Positions 17,010 to 25,144 of a DNA stretch of 64,000 bases are shown here, piece by piece. How positions within the stretch are numbered: the stretch's first letter is position 1; each line of letters begins with the position of its first letter. The notes under the pieces are model-generated. The model ran no database searches, was not told the origin of the DNA, and worked only from the letters and a program-made list of their open reading frames with translations. The stretch covers positions 310,001-374,000 of the forward strand of contig NZ_JAJKFT010000010.1 of assembly GCF_020966755.1 (NCBI RefSeq). Reading direction: 5' to 3'. A program made the position numbers and the translations under genes. Source of the stretch: Blastopirellula sediminis. GTDB taxonomy: Bacteria > Planctomycetota > Planctomycetia > Pirellulales > Pirellulaceae.

Positions 17010-18169
17010 AGCGACTGCGGACAATGTTGACGTTCGCATTCACGCCGCTCTGGCGATGGAAGTGGCTCTTCCTTTCCTTGCTGATCGCGACGGTCGCGTA
17101 CGGAATTTGGTCGGTCGAATATACCCATACGTACAAGGAGAGCGGGACGATCATCGCCAGTCAGGCCTATCGCGATACCTTATGGAGGCAGATGTCGCAC
17201 GGGTGGCCTATTTACTATGGGCATCGGTCTTTTGCAGCGGCGGAGACAGCGTCCAAGCGCTGGACCATCTGGAGCGACTGGGACATGTTCTATTGGGGAT
17301 GTCTCGCCGCCGATCTCGCGATCGCCGTCGTGCTGAGCGCGCTGTTGACCTATCTGGTCGCCTGGCGGTTTTCGCTGTCGGGGCGTTGGCAGTTCGGCCT
17401 GCGCGACGTCTTGGCGGCGACGATTGTCATCGCCGTTCCGCTCGGTATCGTCCGCAGTTTTGAAAACGCCTATCGCGCCGATCAAAACTACCTCGCAGGC
17501 CTCCGGTCGTACGGATTCGAATGGGGCAAGCCGTGGGAAGAGATGGCCTGGTATCAGCGTCCCTGGCAAGACCTCGGTCTGCTCAGTCCCGCAGCGACCT
17601 CCCCGCAGCGGCTGGCATTCCATTCGCCGCCGGCCGCTGTCGAGAACTCTTCTCCGGCCAACGCCAACTTCGACCTCAATCAATTCCTGAGCGCAGAAGT
17701 CGCCACAGGGGGACGACTCCAACGCCCACTCTCCCGATTTACGCTCCGAAACGCGAACTTGAGTGATGAGGGAGTCGTGGCGCTGACGCGCTGGGCGCCG
17801 CGCAACGAACGCTTGTTCCTGATCGGCGACAACCAGTTTTCCGATGCCGCGGTCGCCACGCTGGTCGACGCCTGGCCGTCGCTGATTTGGCTCACCTTCG
17901 GCTCCGAGAAACTGACGCGCGAGTCGATCCCTGCGCTGCGACGGCTAAAGCGGCTCGACTCGCTCGACTTCACCAATTGCTCGCACGACCTTGATTTCGC
18001 CGATCTCGAACCGCTGGCCGAACTGCCGGATCTAGCGGTCATTCGAGTTCCCCAACGGCTGTTCGAGACGCTCACTCCGGAGGAGGCCGAAGCGTGGCGG
18101 CGACGCGGCGTGGTAATTCGCGCTTCCGCCTATGAGTTCGAGGAATCCGACGAAACGGAGTCGCCATGA
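17006..18169 (+). CDS. paralog array member 2: three-helix membrane protein with LRR-like tail
   Basis: This 387-residue paralog shares the full plan of member 1: FTPLWRWKWLFL at the N-terminus, RWTIWSD before TM2, WQFGLRDVLAATIV at TM3, SFENAYRADQNYL after it, and LRR-like units (LTRWAPRNERLFL, LVDAWPSLIWLTFGS, LRRLKRLDSLDF) ending EAEAWRRRGVVI. The start at 17006 is fixed by the ATGA overlap with the previous stop; an earlier in-frame start would lie deep in member 1. Overlaps of this kind are seen at its 5' and 3' ends, so members 1-4 should be co-translated. Confidence 0.8.
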   Translation: MKRLRTMLTFAFTPLWRWKWLFLSLLIATVAYGIWSVEYTHTYKESGTIIASQAYRDTLWRQMSHGWPIYYGHRSFAAAETASKRWTIWSDWDMFYWGCLAADLAIAVVLSALLTYLVAWRFSLSGRWQFGLRDVLAATIVIAVPLGIVRSFENAYRADQNYLAGLRSYGFEWGKPWEEMAWYQRPWQDLGLLSPAATSPQRLAFHSPPAAVENSSPANANFDLNQFLSAEVATGGRLQRPLSRFTLRNANLSDEGVVALTRWAPRNERLFLIGDNQFSDAAVATLVDAWPSLIWLTFGSEKLTRESIPALRRLKRLDSLDFTNCSHDLDFADLEPLAELPDLAVIRVPQRLFETLTPEEAEAWRRRGVVIRASAYEFEESDETESP

Positions 18170-19305
18170 ACAAACTCCGCCAATGGACGACGCTCGCTCT
18201 TTCGCCGCTGTGGCGATGGAAGTGGCTCTTCGTTTCCTTGCTGATCGTGACAATCAGCTACGGTCTCCTTTCGGTTAGTTCGGATTTCGGCGCTGGCGGT
18301 TCCGCCGATGCAAACACGAATGGGTTTTGCTTGTTTGTTCCGCTCCGAATCGATCATGGCTGGCCCTGCTCCTATTCGATTCGCTTCAGCGAGAAGTACG
18401 CGCCGCTTCAGCGCTGGACCATTTGGACCGACGTACATTCGCTCTCGCTCGGCAAGCTTCTCGTCAACGTCGCAATCGCAATCGGCTTGAGCGTCGCGGT
18501 GACCTATCTGGCGGCTTGGCGGTTTCCGCGGTGGCAATTTCGGATTGGCGATCTGCTGGCGGCGACCGTCGTTGTCGCCGCGGCGTTTGGGGTCGCATGG
18601 CGCGTTGAAACAGTTTATCAGGCCGATGAAGCCTATCTGGGAGGATTGACGGCCTACCAGTGGGAAGCGTATCGAATCTTTACGGAACCTCGGTGGCAGA
18701 TCCGCCCTCTTTGCGATCTCGGCCTGGTAAGCCGCGAAGCGGCCAAACCGCTACAGATCCAATGCATCGCCGATTGCGGCGACGAGGAAGTCGCCGGGCG
18801 CGAATGGAACGCCGAGCAATTGCTCCTCCACGAAGCAAGTCTTGATCATCGCGTTTTCGGCCCCATCCAATCCATCGAGATTAAAGATCACAGTTTGACA
18901 GACCAGGGAGTCGCCGCCCTGGCGAAGTGGGCCTCCTCCTGTCAACAGCTCGAAGTCTTTCCCGCCGATACGTTATCCGATGAAGCGACCGCGACGATCG
19001 CCCGCACCTGGCCACGGCTGCAGCAGTTGCGAATTGGCTCGCCAAAGCTGACGACGGAGTCGCTCCATTCGCTGCGAAACTTGCGGCAGTTGGAAAAGCT
19101 GGCGATCTGCGATTGTTCGCCCGAAATCAAGCCGGCCGATCTCCAACTTCTCGCTGCGCTTCCCAACTTAAAACTTTTAGGAGTCCCCAAGTCTTTGCTG
19201 CAGCAGATCAAGCCGGAGGAAACCGAGGCCTGGAAGCGGCGCGGCGTTTTGCTGCATGAAGCGAGTCACCTTGGACTTTCTGAGATCGAGTGGGAGAACT
19301 TGTGA
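18166..19305 (+). CDS. paralog array member 3: three-helix membrane protein with LRR-like tail
   Basis: This 379-residue member has LRQWTTLALSPLWRWKWLF at its start, a shorter first loop than members 1 and 2, RWTIWTD, TM2, QFRIGDLLAATVVV at TM3, VYQADEAYLGG, and the LRR-like tail (LAKWASSCQQLEVF, RTWPRLQQLRIGS, LRNLRQLEKLAI), ending EAWKRRGVLL. It overlaps member 2 by ATGA and member 4 by GTGA. The first ~60 nucleotides are close to those of members 4 and 5, while the loops differ, which suggests recent duplication or gene conversion at the 5' end. Confidence 0.8.
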   Translation: MNKLRQWTTLALSPLWRWKWLFVSLLIVTISYGLLSVSSDFGAGGSADANTNGFCLFVPLRIDHGWPCSYSIRFSEKYAPLQRWTIWTDVHSLSLGKLLVNVAIAIGLSVAVTYLAAWRFPRWQFRIGDLLAATVVVAAAFGVAWRVETVYQADEAYLGGLTAYQWEAYRIFTEPRWQIRPLCDLGLVSREAAKPLQIQCIADCGDEEVAGREWNAEQLLLHEASLDHRVFGPIQSIEIKDHSLTDQGVAALAKWASSCQQLEVFPADTLSDEATATIARTWPRLQQLRIGSPKLTTESLHSLRNLRQLEKLAICDCSPEIKPADLQLLAALPNLKLLGVPKSLLQQIKPEETEAWKRRGVLLHEASHLGLSEIEWENL

Positions 19306-20369
19306 CCAAACTCCGCCAATGGACGACGTTCGCCTTCGCGCCGCTCTGGCGGTGGAAGTGGCTCTTCCTCATTAGCTTTCTCGCCACCAGCTACTGCGCA
19401 CTCACCGCGATTCGTGACGAACCTTTCCCCGGCTACCTCGAACAAGGCTGGCCAAAAAGGTACTCGACGCGTCTATCGGAACCAGCGGAACCGTCTCCTT
19501 GGCTCGCGTTTACCTGTCTTGAAGAGCTTGACTTGCCGGCCCTGGTCTTCAACCTTTCCATCACGCTGACTCTCAGCCTGGTGATCGTCTATGCATGGCA
19601 TCGGCATTGTGAGCGTCACGGATCGTGGCGGCAATTTGATCTGAAGGAGTTGATGCTGATCACCTTGCTGCTGGCGACCGGGATTGGGATGACCATCCAC
19701 TGGCGAAGTAGGTTCCTCGCGGACCAACAATACCTGCACGAAATCTCGGACGTCGGCTGGCATCCTCACCTTTCCCAAAAGAAGACCCCTCCTTGGTATT
19801 TGCAGCCGCAATATAGTTGCGGATTGTTGGGCCAGCGGAATTGGTCGCACCATCATTGCATCGTGTGGGGCCCAGTCGCCGAGGTTCCCGATATCAACAG
19901 AGCGACCAAGCTATTGGTCGAACGCGGCGATCGGTTGCCAGCCCACGTTACCGATTTGATTCTGAACGACTCCAACTTGAATGACGACGGAGTGGCGGCG
20001 CTCAGCCAGTGGGCGCCGAATTGTCGCGAGCTCCGCATCGACAGCACCACGTCCATTTCCACTGCCGGATTTCGGCAGATCCGAGAGCGAATGCACCGCC
20101 TGGAGCTACTCCTCGTCAATGGCGATGACAAACTCTCCGACGAATGCATTCAAGAGATCGGCAAGATGCGCAGCCTGAAATTCTTGGTAATTGTCGACAC
20201 GCAAGAGAAGACGCATGTCGAATCCCTGCGATACCTTCGCAACCTGTCTCACCTAGAATACGTACAACCGCCGGAGCATTGGGAGATCCCTCCGTCAGAT
20301 CGGGACGAATTCGCGCAGCGGGGCGTGCAGTTCTTTCACATCGGCCGCTCGCGTTCCATGCCAAATTAG
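19302..20369 (+). CDS. paralog array member 4: divergent member with shortened tail
   Basis: This member (355 residues from the GTG at 19302, which overlaps the previous stop as GTGA) opens TKLRQWTTFAFAPLWRWKW. It is the most divergent: the RWTIWTD motif is not evident, TM2 is followed by a His-rich YAWHRHCERHG, TM3 reads QFDLKELMLITLLLATG, and the loop after it keeps LADQQYL. The tail keeps LSQWAPNCRELRI and a final RDEFAQRGVQF but its middle LRR-like unit is altered (RERMHRLELLLV). A 74-bp gap then separates it from member 5. Confidence 0.78.
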   Translation: MTKLRQWTTFAFAPLWRWKWLFLISFLATSYCALTAIRDEPFPGYLEQGWPKRYSTRLSEPAEPSPWLAFTCLEELDLPALVFNLSITLTLSLVIVYAWHRHCERHGSWRQFDLKELMLITLLLATGIGMTIHWRSRFLADQQYLHEISDVGWHPHLSQKKTPPWYLQPQYSCGLLGQRNWSHHHCIVWGPVAEVPDINRATKLLVERGDRLPAHVTDLILNDSNLNDDGVAALSQWAPNCRELRIDSTTSISTAGFRQIRERMHRLELLLVNGDDKLSDECIQEIGKMRSLKFLVIVDTQEKTHVESLRYLRNLSHLEYVQPPEHWEIPPSDRDEFAQRGVQFFHIGRSRSMPN

Positions 20370-20443
20370 TGGCGGGCCAACCGACAAACCCATTACAATT
20401 CTTGGCATCTCTTGTAGCTTCTTCCGAATCCTTCTGGGCCGCC

Positions 20444-21592
20444 GTGACCAAACTCCGCCAATGGACGACGTTCGCTCTCGCGCCGCTCTGGCGGTGGAAA
20501 TGGCTCTTTCTCCTCTGCCTGGCCGCTACGCTCAGCTACAACCTCTTCGCCATCAGCGACGAGACCAGCTACAATCCCGATCAGGTCGCTAATCTAAGTC
20601 GGCTGCAGCCTTGCCCTGTGGCCAGATACGCCAGCTATGGCTGGCCGCTCCATTTTGAGCGGCGAATGTACTCGAACGTTTTTTCCACTTCGCGGCGAGC
20701 CATTTGGACCGACGTCATCTGGTTCAGCACCTGGCGCGGCTGCGTCAACGTGGCGGTCGCCATCGCGATCAGTTTGCTAGTGACCTCGATCGTCGCCTAT
20801 CGGTTTGCGAGTTGGCGGCGGTGGCAGTTTGGCATTCGCGATCTCGGCGTGCTGACGATTGCGATCGCTCTGCTATTCGCGATCGGCCGTCACTGGGAAT
20901 CGGCTTACCAGGTCGATCGCCGTTATTTGGAATCGCTCCAGCCGCATGGGATTCAGGTTGGTCGCGACTACACCGAATCGTTCTGGTTCCGGCGTCCGTG
21001 GCGCGACGCTGGCCTGATCAGCAGCGATGCGGCGAGCCCGGCGACGCTGTACTTCCAATTGCCGTCCAAGCACCGCCCCGGCAGCGTCGATCCCGACATG
21101 AATCAATTGCTGCTTGACGCCGCGGCGCAACGACGCCAGATTCGCCATCCGATCCGCTGGATGTCGTTTCAAGACGTTCCGCTGAACGACGCAGGACTCG
21201 CAGCGCTGGGCCAAATCGCACCGTCGAGCGATCGACTCCACCTGACGCCAAGCGACGACCTCACCGATCAAGCGACCGCAACGATCGTCCGCGCCTGGCC
21301 GACCTTGATCGACCTCAAGTTCGGCTCTCCGGCGCTGACTCGGCAAACGCTGGATACGTTGCAAGAGCTGCCGCAGCTCGAACTACTGGCGATCGCCGAC
21401 TGCTCCGGCGACGTTACCCCGGAAGATCTGCAGCTGCTGGAAGAACTGCCCCATCTGCGGAGACTCGGGCTCTCCGAATCCTTGCTCGAGCGGATGTCGC
21501 CGGCGCAGCTCCGGCGCTGGTCGGACCGCGGAGTGGAGCTCTACCGGGCATGGTACTTTCACTCCTATTGGTACGACATCGCTTATCCCTGA
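20444..21592 (+). CDS. paralog array member 5: three-helix membrane protein with LRR-like tail
   Basis: This 382-residue member starts with GTG at 20444 and repeats TKLRQWTTFALAPLWRWKW almost exactly as in member 4, including at nucleotide level. It keeps RAIWTD, TM2, FGIRDLGVLTIAIALL at TM3, ESAYQVDRRYL, and the LRR-like tail (LGQIAPSSDRLHL, VRAWPTLIDLKFGS, LQELPQLELLAI), ending LRRWSDRGVEL. A longer frame open from 20144 crosses the end of member 4 and is not used. Unlike members 1-4 it has its own 74-bp leader, so it may have a separate start of translation or transcription. Confidence 0.8.
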   Translation: MTKLRQWTTFALAPLWRWKWLFLLCLAATLSYNLFAISDETSYNPDQVANLSRLQPCPVARYASYGWPLHFERRMYSNVFSTSRRAIWTDVIWFSTWRGCVNVAVAIAISLLVTSIVAYRFASWRRWQFGIRDLGVLTIAIALLFAIGRHWESAYQVDRRYLESLQPHGIQVGRDYTESFWFRRPWRDAGLISSDAASPATLYFQLPSKHRPGSVDPDMNQLLLDAAAQRRQIRHPIRWMSFQDVPLNDAGLAALGQIAPSSDRLHLTPSDDLTDQATATIVRAWPTLIDLKFGSPALTRQTLDTLQELPQLELLAIADCSGDVTPEDLQLLEELPHLRRLGLSESLLERMSPAQLRRWSDRGVELYRAWYFHSYWYDIAYP

Positions 21593-21739
21593 CGGCGCCC
21601 CGATCTTTGTCTGTTGACAAAGCGCACGGACTTGGGGTCGACTACAAGTCGCCGCGCAGAATCTGCGTCGCAGCGGAAGCGCCACAGCGTCGCTGTTTGA
21701 CAATTGAGTTTTGTTGCAAGAACCGTGCGCGCAGGGCTG

Positions 21740-22145
21740 GTCCGATTTATCGACCAAGGAACGATCGCGGAAAAAAAATCGCGCAGTCCAGTCCACTGTT
21801 CGTTTACGTGCGAAGGATTTCGACTCCCATTTGGATCGAAAGTGATCGTTCCAGCGCAGAAAAAACGGGCGTGGTCCGGTCCTATTTTTTGAATCGTCGT
21901 ATCGGTAGGAGCAGGCTCGGGTTAGGTCGGCATGGCTGCAGTTTTGGACAAAAATGGGACCGGTCCGCTGCGGTCCCCAAAATGGGACTGCGGTCCAGTC
22001 CACTGCGGATTGGCGATGCGATTCAAAAAAATCGCCGGTGCGGTCCACATGATGTAGAGACTAGAGAGTTTGGGAAGAGGCACGGCTCGTAGAGCCGTGG
22101 CACGCGGGATGAAAAAAAGTTGCGATCCGGTCCAGTCCACTGGTT
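21740..22145. repeat. cluster of degenerate GGACYGGACC/poly-A repeats
   Basis: This gene-free stretch holds about six loosely repeated units. On the minus strand each reads like GTGGACYGGACCG, about 4-12 variable bases, then a T-run or TTTT-containing end. The 13-base core GTCCAGTCCACTG (plus strand) occurs exactly three times, at 21786-21798, 21993-22005 and 22130-22142. Further degenerate cores lie near 21868, 21957-21975 and 22039. If read on the minus strand the frame gives repeated VDWTA/RTGP peptides, but the units are not in one frame, so coding is not supported. Confidence 0.65.
22079..22103. repeat. palindromic element, family D (single hairpin)
   Basis: The arms CACGGCTC (22081-22088) and GAGCCGTG (22092-22099) form a perfect 8-bp stem with a 3-base loop, flanked by GG and GCAC. 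It looks like a solitary REP-type hairpin lying inside the degenerate repeat cluster. Confidence 0.65.
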
Positions 22146-22160
22146 CGCGATTCGAGCTTC

Positions 22161-22212
22161 GACATTCGTCATTGATCGCCGGCCGGATTCCCTTGCTTGC
22201 GCTGCGGGCTAG
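22161..22212. repeat. half of a family B palindromic element
   Basis: The sequence GACATTCGTCATT, followed after 13 bases by ATTCCCTTGCTTGCGCTGCGGGCTAG, matches the right half of the two complete family B elements (24950-25095 and 33210-33365). No left arm is present nearby, so it seems to be a solo or decayed copy. Confidence 0.6.
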
Positions 22213-22256
22213 TTTGGGAGTGGGTGCGCGGCGCGGGATTGAGAACCTGTGCGCAT

Positions 22257-22282
22257 AAAAAAACCTGCGTGCGGGCGCAGGT
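22257..22282 (-). terminator. intrinsic terminator of glycosyltransferase-like gene
   Basis: On the minus strand ACCTGCG (22276-22282) pairs with CGCAGGT (22263-22269) around a 6-base loop and is followed by a run of seven T (22257-22263 plus-strand A). It lies 37 bp past the stop of the gene at 22319. Confidence 0.75.
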
Positions 22283-22318
22283 GGGGTCGAAGGATTGCTC
22301 GGGTTGTGAGCCGCGTGG

Positions 22319-23212
22319 TTAGGCGGCGGCTCGATTGCCTTGCGACGAACTAGTCGGACGCTGCGGCATCCGGATCGTCGCCGGCGAACTGTGACGTTCG
22401 ATATCGGCTGGCTCCAGCACGACAGGTCGTTCGCCGCGGGCGCCGCTGAGGTGTCCCATCAGCACGCCGATCGCTCCCTTCGGATTCGGCAGCGATTTCA
22501 TCGCCTGGGCGAAAACCTGGTTCCAGTAGCCGCTGGTCTCAAACTGCTGCGGATGGCGAGCACGGATCCGCTCGGCGGCGGCGGCCGTGGCGAAATCGCG
22601 CTGCGGCTGCAAAGCGTGCTCTTTGACAATCAGTTGCGACGCGGCGGTCGGGCGGCTCAGCAGACCTTGCGCCTTCAGCGAGTAGGCGATGTCGAGATCG
22701 GCCGCTTCGTCGCCGAGCTGTGCGGCGGCGGTCAAAAGCGGTTCGAGCCAAGTCCGGCGGTAAAACCCAGCCAGGCGACTCGGTCCGACCAGCGACTTCC
22801 CTTCGGCCAGCGGCAGGAAACGACGATAGCCAAGCGAATCGGCCGCGACGCCGATCGACGCGATTTCGTCTCCGGTCCGGAGCGCCGGCGAAACGGACGC
22901 GACCGCCGGATCGGCGAAGAGCGTACGAACGCCGTCAGTCCAACCGGCGGTTGCAACCACGCCGGAGGAGAGGAGGTGGACGATTTCGCCGCTGGATGCG
23001 GCGGCGCCGATCATCCAGCATTGAACTTCGCTAATCGCACTACGTGCTTCGACAAACTTCACTTCGCCGGCCAGTTCGTACGGGTCGGTGTAGAACCCGG
23101 TATGAACGACAACAACATCGGCGTAAGCGGGGCGGTTTTCGAGCACCGACAGCATCGTCTCTTCAAGCAGCGCTGCGTCATGCAGCGCCGGGATGATGAT
23201 CGAGAGTCGCAC
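22319..23212 (-). CDS. family 2 glycosyltransferase-like protein
   Basis: The 297-residue protein starts MRLSIIIPALHDAALLEETMLSVL, the standard GT-A/GT2 opening, and continues with VVVVHTG at the second strand. At the place where GT2 enzymes carry the metal-binding DxD, this protein has GEIVHLLSSGVVATAGW, without acidic residues. The C-terminal ~60 residues are Pro/Ser/Gln-rich. It may be a degenerate or non-catalytic relative, or act on a nucleotide-sugar without the usual metal motif. It stands alone, with its own terminator, and the pepT gene lies 174 bp upstream on the same strand. Confidence 0.75.
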   Translation of the reverse strand: MRLSIIIPALHDAALLEETMLSVLENRPAYADVVVVHTGFYTDPYELAGEVKFVEARSAISEVQCWMIGAAASSGEIVHLLSSGVVATAGWTDGVRTLFADPAVASVSPALRTGDEIASIGVAADSLGYRRFLPLAEGKSLVGPSRLAGFYRRTWLEPLLTAAAQLGDEAADLDIAYSLKAQGLLSRPTAASQLIVKEHALQPQRDFATAAAAERIRARHPQQFETSGYWNQVFAQAMKSLPNPKGAIGVLMGHLSGARGERPVVLEPADIERHSSPATIRMPQRPTSSSQGNRAAA

Positions 23213-23386
23213 AGATATTCATTCCTTCCGGCTTCGACGCCAAGCGTCGCATGTCAGGGGTGGCCGTAAGCATTGCCGGCATGCTCACGTGATGAATCTT
23301 CGGAACCGAAGGGCTCGGGAGTTTACCTGTTTCACCCAAAAACGCTCGACGTGCCGGAAACGAGTGATGCAACGCTAGCGGCGCCA

Positions 23387-24622
23387 TCACTTCTTCTCGG
23401 CCCAGACCCCAACAAGGGAGATTAAAAGTTCCACTGCCTTCTCCATTTCATCAAGACAGGCCCATTCCAAAGGGGAGTGTGGATTATGTTGCCCCGTTGA
23501 GAGATTTGGAGTCGGCAAACCTTGCTCGGTCAGGATCGAACCGTCGGTTCCGCCGCGGATCACTTCCAATTTGGGGGTGCGAGAAAGCCGCGTGTGGGCC
23601 TCAATCGCGTAGGCGAGGGCCCGCGGCTCTTTCTCCAATCCTTCCCGCATATTGCGGTACTGGGGAGACGTGACGACCGTCAGCTTGCATCCGGGCAAAT
23701 CGGCTTCGACGCTGCGAGCGGTGGAGTTCAGCAGGTCTTCGTGATTTTCCAGTTCCTGGGTATCGAACGAGCGGAGAATGAATTGAATTTCGACCTCAGC
23801 GACCCCGCCGCTGACATGGACCGGATGGATAAACCCGTCGCGCCCGGCAGTCGTTTCCGGCGACATCATGTCGCGCGGCAAGCGATCAAGGAACATCCCA
23901 GCCGCACGCAGCGCGTTGACCATCCGTCCCTTGGCGATCGAGGGATGAATGTTGACGCCGTGGACCGAGACGACCGCCAGGTCGGCCGAGAAGGTTTCGG
24001 CGTTGATTTCGTCGGCGCCGCCGCCGTCGAGCGTGTAGCAAACGTCGGCCGCGAGACGCTTCAGATCGACATGGTCGACGCCGTGGCCGATCTCTTCGTC
24101 GCAAGTGAGCAATATCTTCACCGGACCATGCGGAATCTGCGGATCGGCCATCAGCCGCTCCGCCATTTCCAGGATCACGGCGATCCCCGCTTTGTCATCG
24201 CCCCCCAGCAGCGTCGTGCCGTCGGTGGTGATCAGCGTTGCGCCGTGCAGATCGGCGAGTTCCGGGTTCTCGCTTTCGCGAATCACTTTGCTCGGATCGC
24301 CGGGCAAAACGATATCGCCTCCCTCGTAATTCTGGATGACCTGCGGTTTAACGTTCGCGCCGGTCGTCTCCGGCGAAGTGTCCATGTGAGCGCAAAACGC
24401 AACCGCCGGAGCGTCCGGCACATTGCCGGGGATCTCAGCGTAGATGACGCCGTACTCGTCTTGCTCGGCGTTGGAGATGCCGAAGGCGCGGATTTCCTCG
24501 GCCAGCAATTTCCCCAGCTGCAATTGCCCCTTCGAACTCGGATATTCCTTGCCCGGAGATCCAGCGGTCGTATCGACCTGAACGTAGCGGAGAAAGCGAT
24601 CCAACAATCGTTTGCGAGTCAT
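23387..24622 (-). CDS. pepT: peptidase T (tripeptide aminopeptidase)
   Basis: The 411-residue M20 metallopeptidase removes the N-terminal residue of tripeptides in the cytoplasm. Zinc ligands are visible in AFCAHMDTSPE (His and Asp of strand 1), LLGGDDKAG (bridging Asp) and LTCDEEIGHGVD (catalytic Glu and ligand Glu), and a C-terminal His in STGQHNPHSPLEW. The Gly-rich GGTDGS segment of PepT is also present. Length matches the family (about 408). A very long antisense frame on the plus strand over this gene is a shadow. Confidence 0.95.
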   Translation of the reverse strand: MTRKRLLDRFLRYVQVDTTAGSPGKEYPSSKGQLQLGKLLAEEIRAFGISNAEQDEYGVIYAEIPGNVPDAPAVAFCAHMDTSPETTGANVKPQVIQNYEGGDIVLPGDPSKVIRESENPELADLHGATLITTDGTTLLGGDDKAGIAVILEMAERLMADPQIPHGPVKILLTCDEEIGHGVDHVDLKRLAADVCYTLDGGGADEINAETFSADLAVVSVHGVNIHPSIAKGRMVNALRAAGMFLDRLPRDMMSPETTAGRDGFIHPVHVSGGVAEVEIQFILRSFDTQELENHEDLLNSTARSVEADLPGCKLTVVTSPQYRNMREGLEKEPRALAYAIEAHTRLSRTPKLEVIRGGTDGSILTEQGLPTPNLSTGQHNPHSPLEWACLDEMEKAVELLISLVGVWAEKK

Positions 24623-24784
24623 GGGAGACGAGTCTCAGAGAAGGAGGAAACAAAGCTGGGCTGTCGCTCTATTTCACCCGCAGATGACGCGAATGACAAC
24701 CTACCAACGGACGAGAGCGAGGAGGCGCGATCTCGATTTTTCCGGGGTACGCCTCCCTATAATGCAGTAGTGCCCTATTTCTGG

Positions 24785-24873
24785 CGCGAAACGGGGGCCC
24801 GCTGGAGAAGCGAGGGATTCGAGGGAGAGGAGAACTCCCCGTCAGAAACCGCTTCTGACGGCCCCGTTTCGCG
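24785..24873. repeat. nested inverted repeats upstream of CYTH gene
   Basis: A perfect 12-bp inverted repeat, CGCGAAACGGGG (24785-24796) with CCCCGTTTCGCG (24862-24873), encloses a second hairpin, CGTCAGAA (24840-24847) with TTCTGACG (24853-24860). Between them GCCCGCTGGAGAAGCGAGGGA resembles a degraded family B arm. The interval 24623-25144 holds no gene. Confidence 0.65.
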
Positions 24874-24949
24874 ATGTTCCCGACCGAGCGACGCAATGCA
24901 GGGCTCGCTTCAGCGGGGGATTACGTCAGGAACATGGGGACCGCAATTG

Positions 24950-25095
24950 GTAGCCCGCGGCGCAAGCGAGGGAAATGCGTTGGGAATAATGTCGAATGAC
25001 GAATTCGGGCGAGTTCGTTCCTCCAGATTCGCCCTTCCTTCAGACATTGGACCTTTCCTTGCGTCCGCATTTCCCTCGCTCGCGCTGCGGGCTAC
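24950..25095. repeat. paired palindromic element, family B, copy 1
   Basis: Arms of 30 bases at 24950-24979 and 25066-25095 are near-perfect reverse complements, differing at about one base, with core CGCAAGCGAGGGAAATGCG. The 86-base spacer carries GTCGAATGACGAATTC and CAGACATTGG. The same arms and spacer words recur at 33210-33365 and, as half a copy, at 22161-22212. Confidence 0.85.
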
Positions 25096-25144
25096 GAAAG
25101 AGTGGGGAAAACGCTGGGAGACTTCAAGCTCATGGGGTGGCGAC

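Noticed and set aside
21383-22048. Minus-strand open frame with repeated VDWTA/RTGP peptide words
   Set aside because: It overlaps member 5 of the array antisense and the repeated words come from the nucleotide repeats. The units lie in different frames, so a real protein is unlikely.
24756-24762. TATAAT upstream of the CYTH gene
   Set aside because: It is ~380 bp from the gene start with no -35 box and lies next to palindromes, so I do not call it a promoter.
23522-25144. Very long plus-strand open frame over pepT that continues into the CYTH gene
   Set aside because: It is antisense to pepT, its amino acids show no family, and the CYTH protein is complete from the ATG at 25145. It is a GC-driven shadow.
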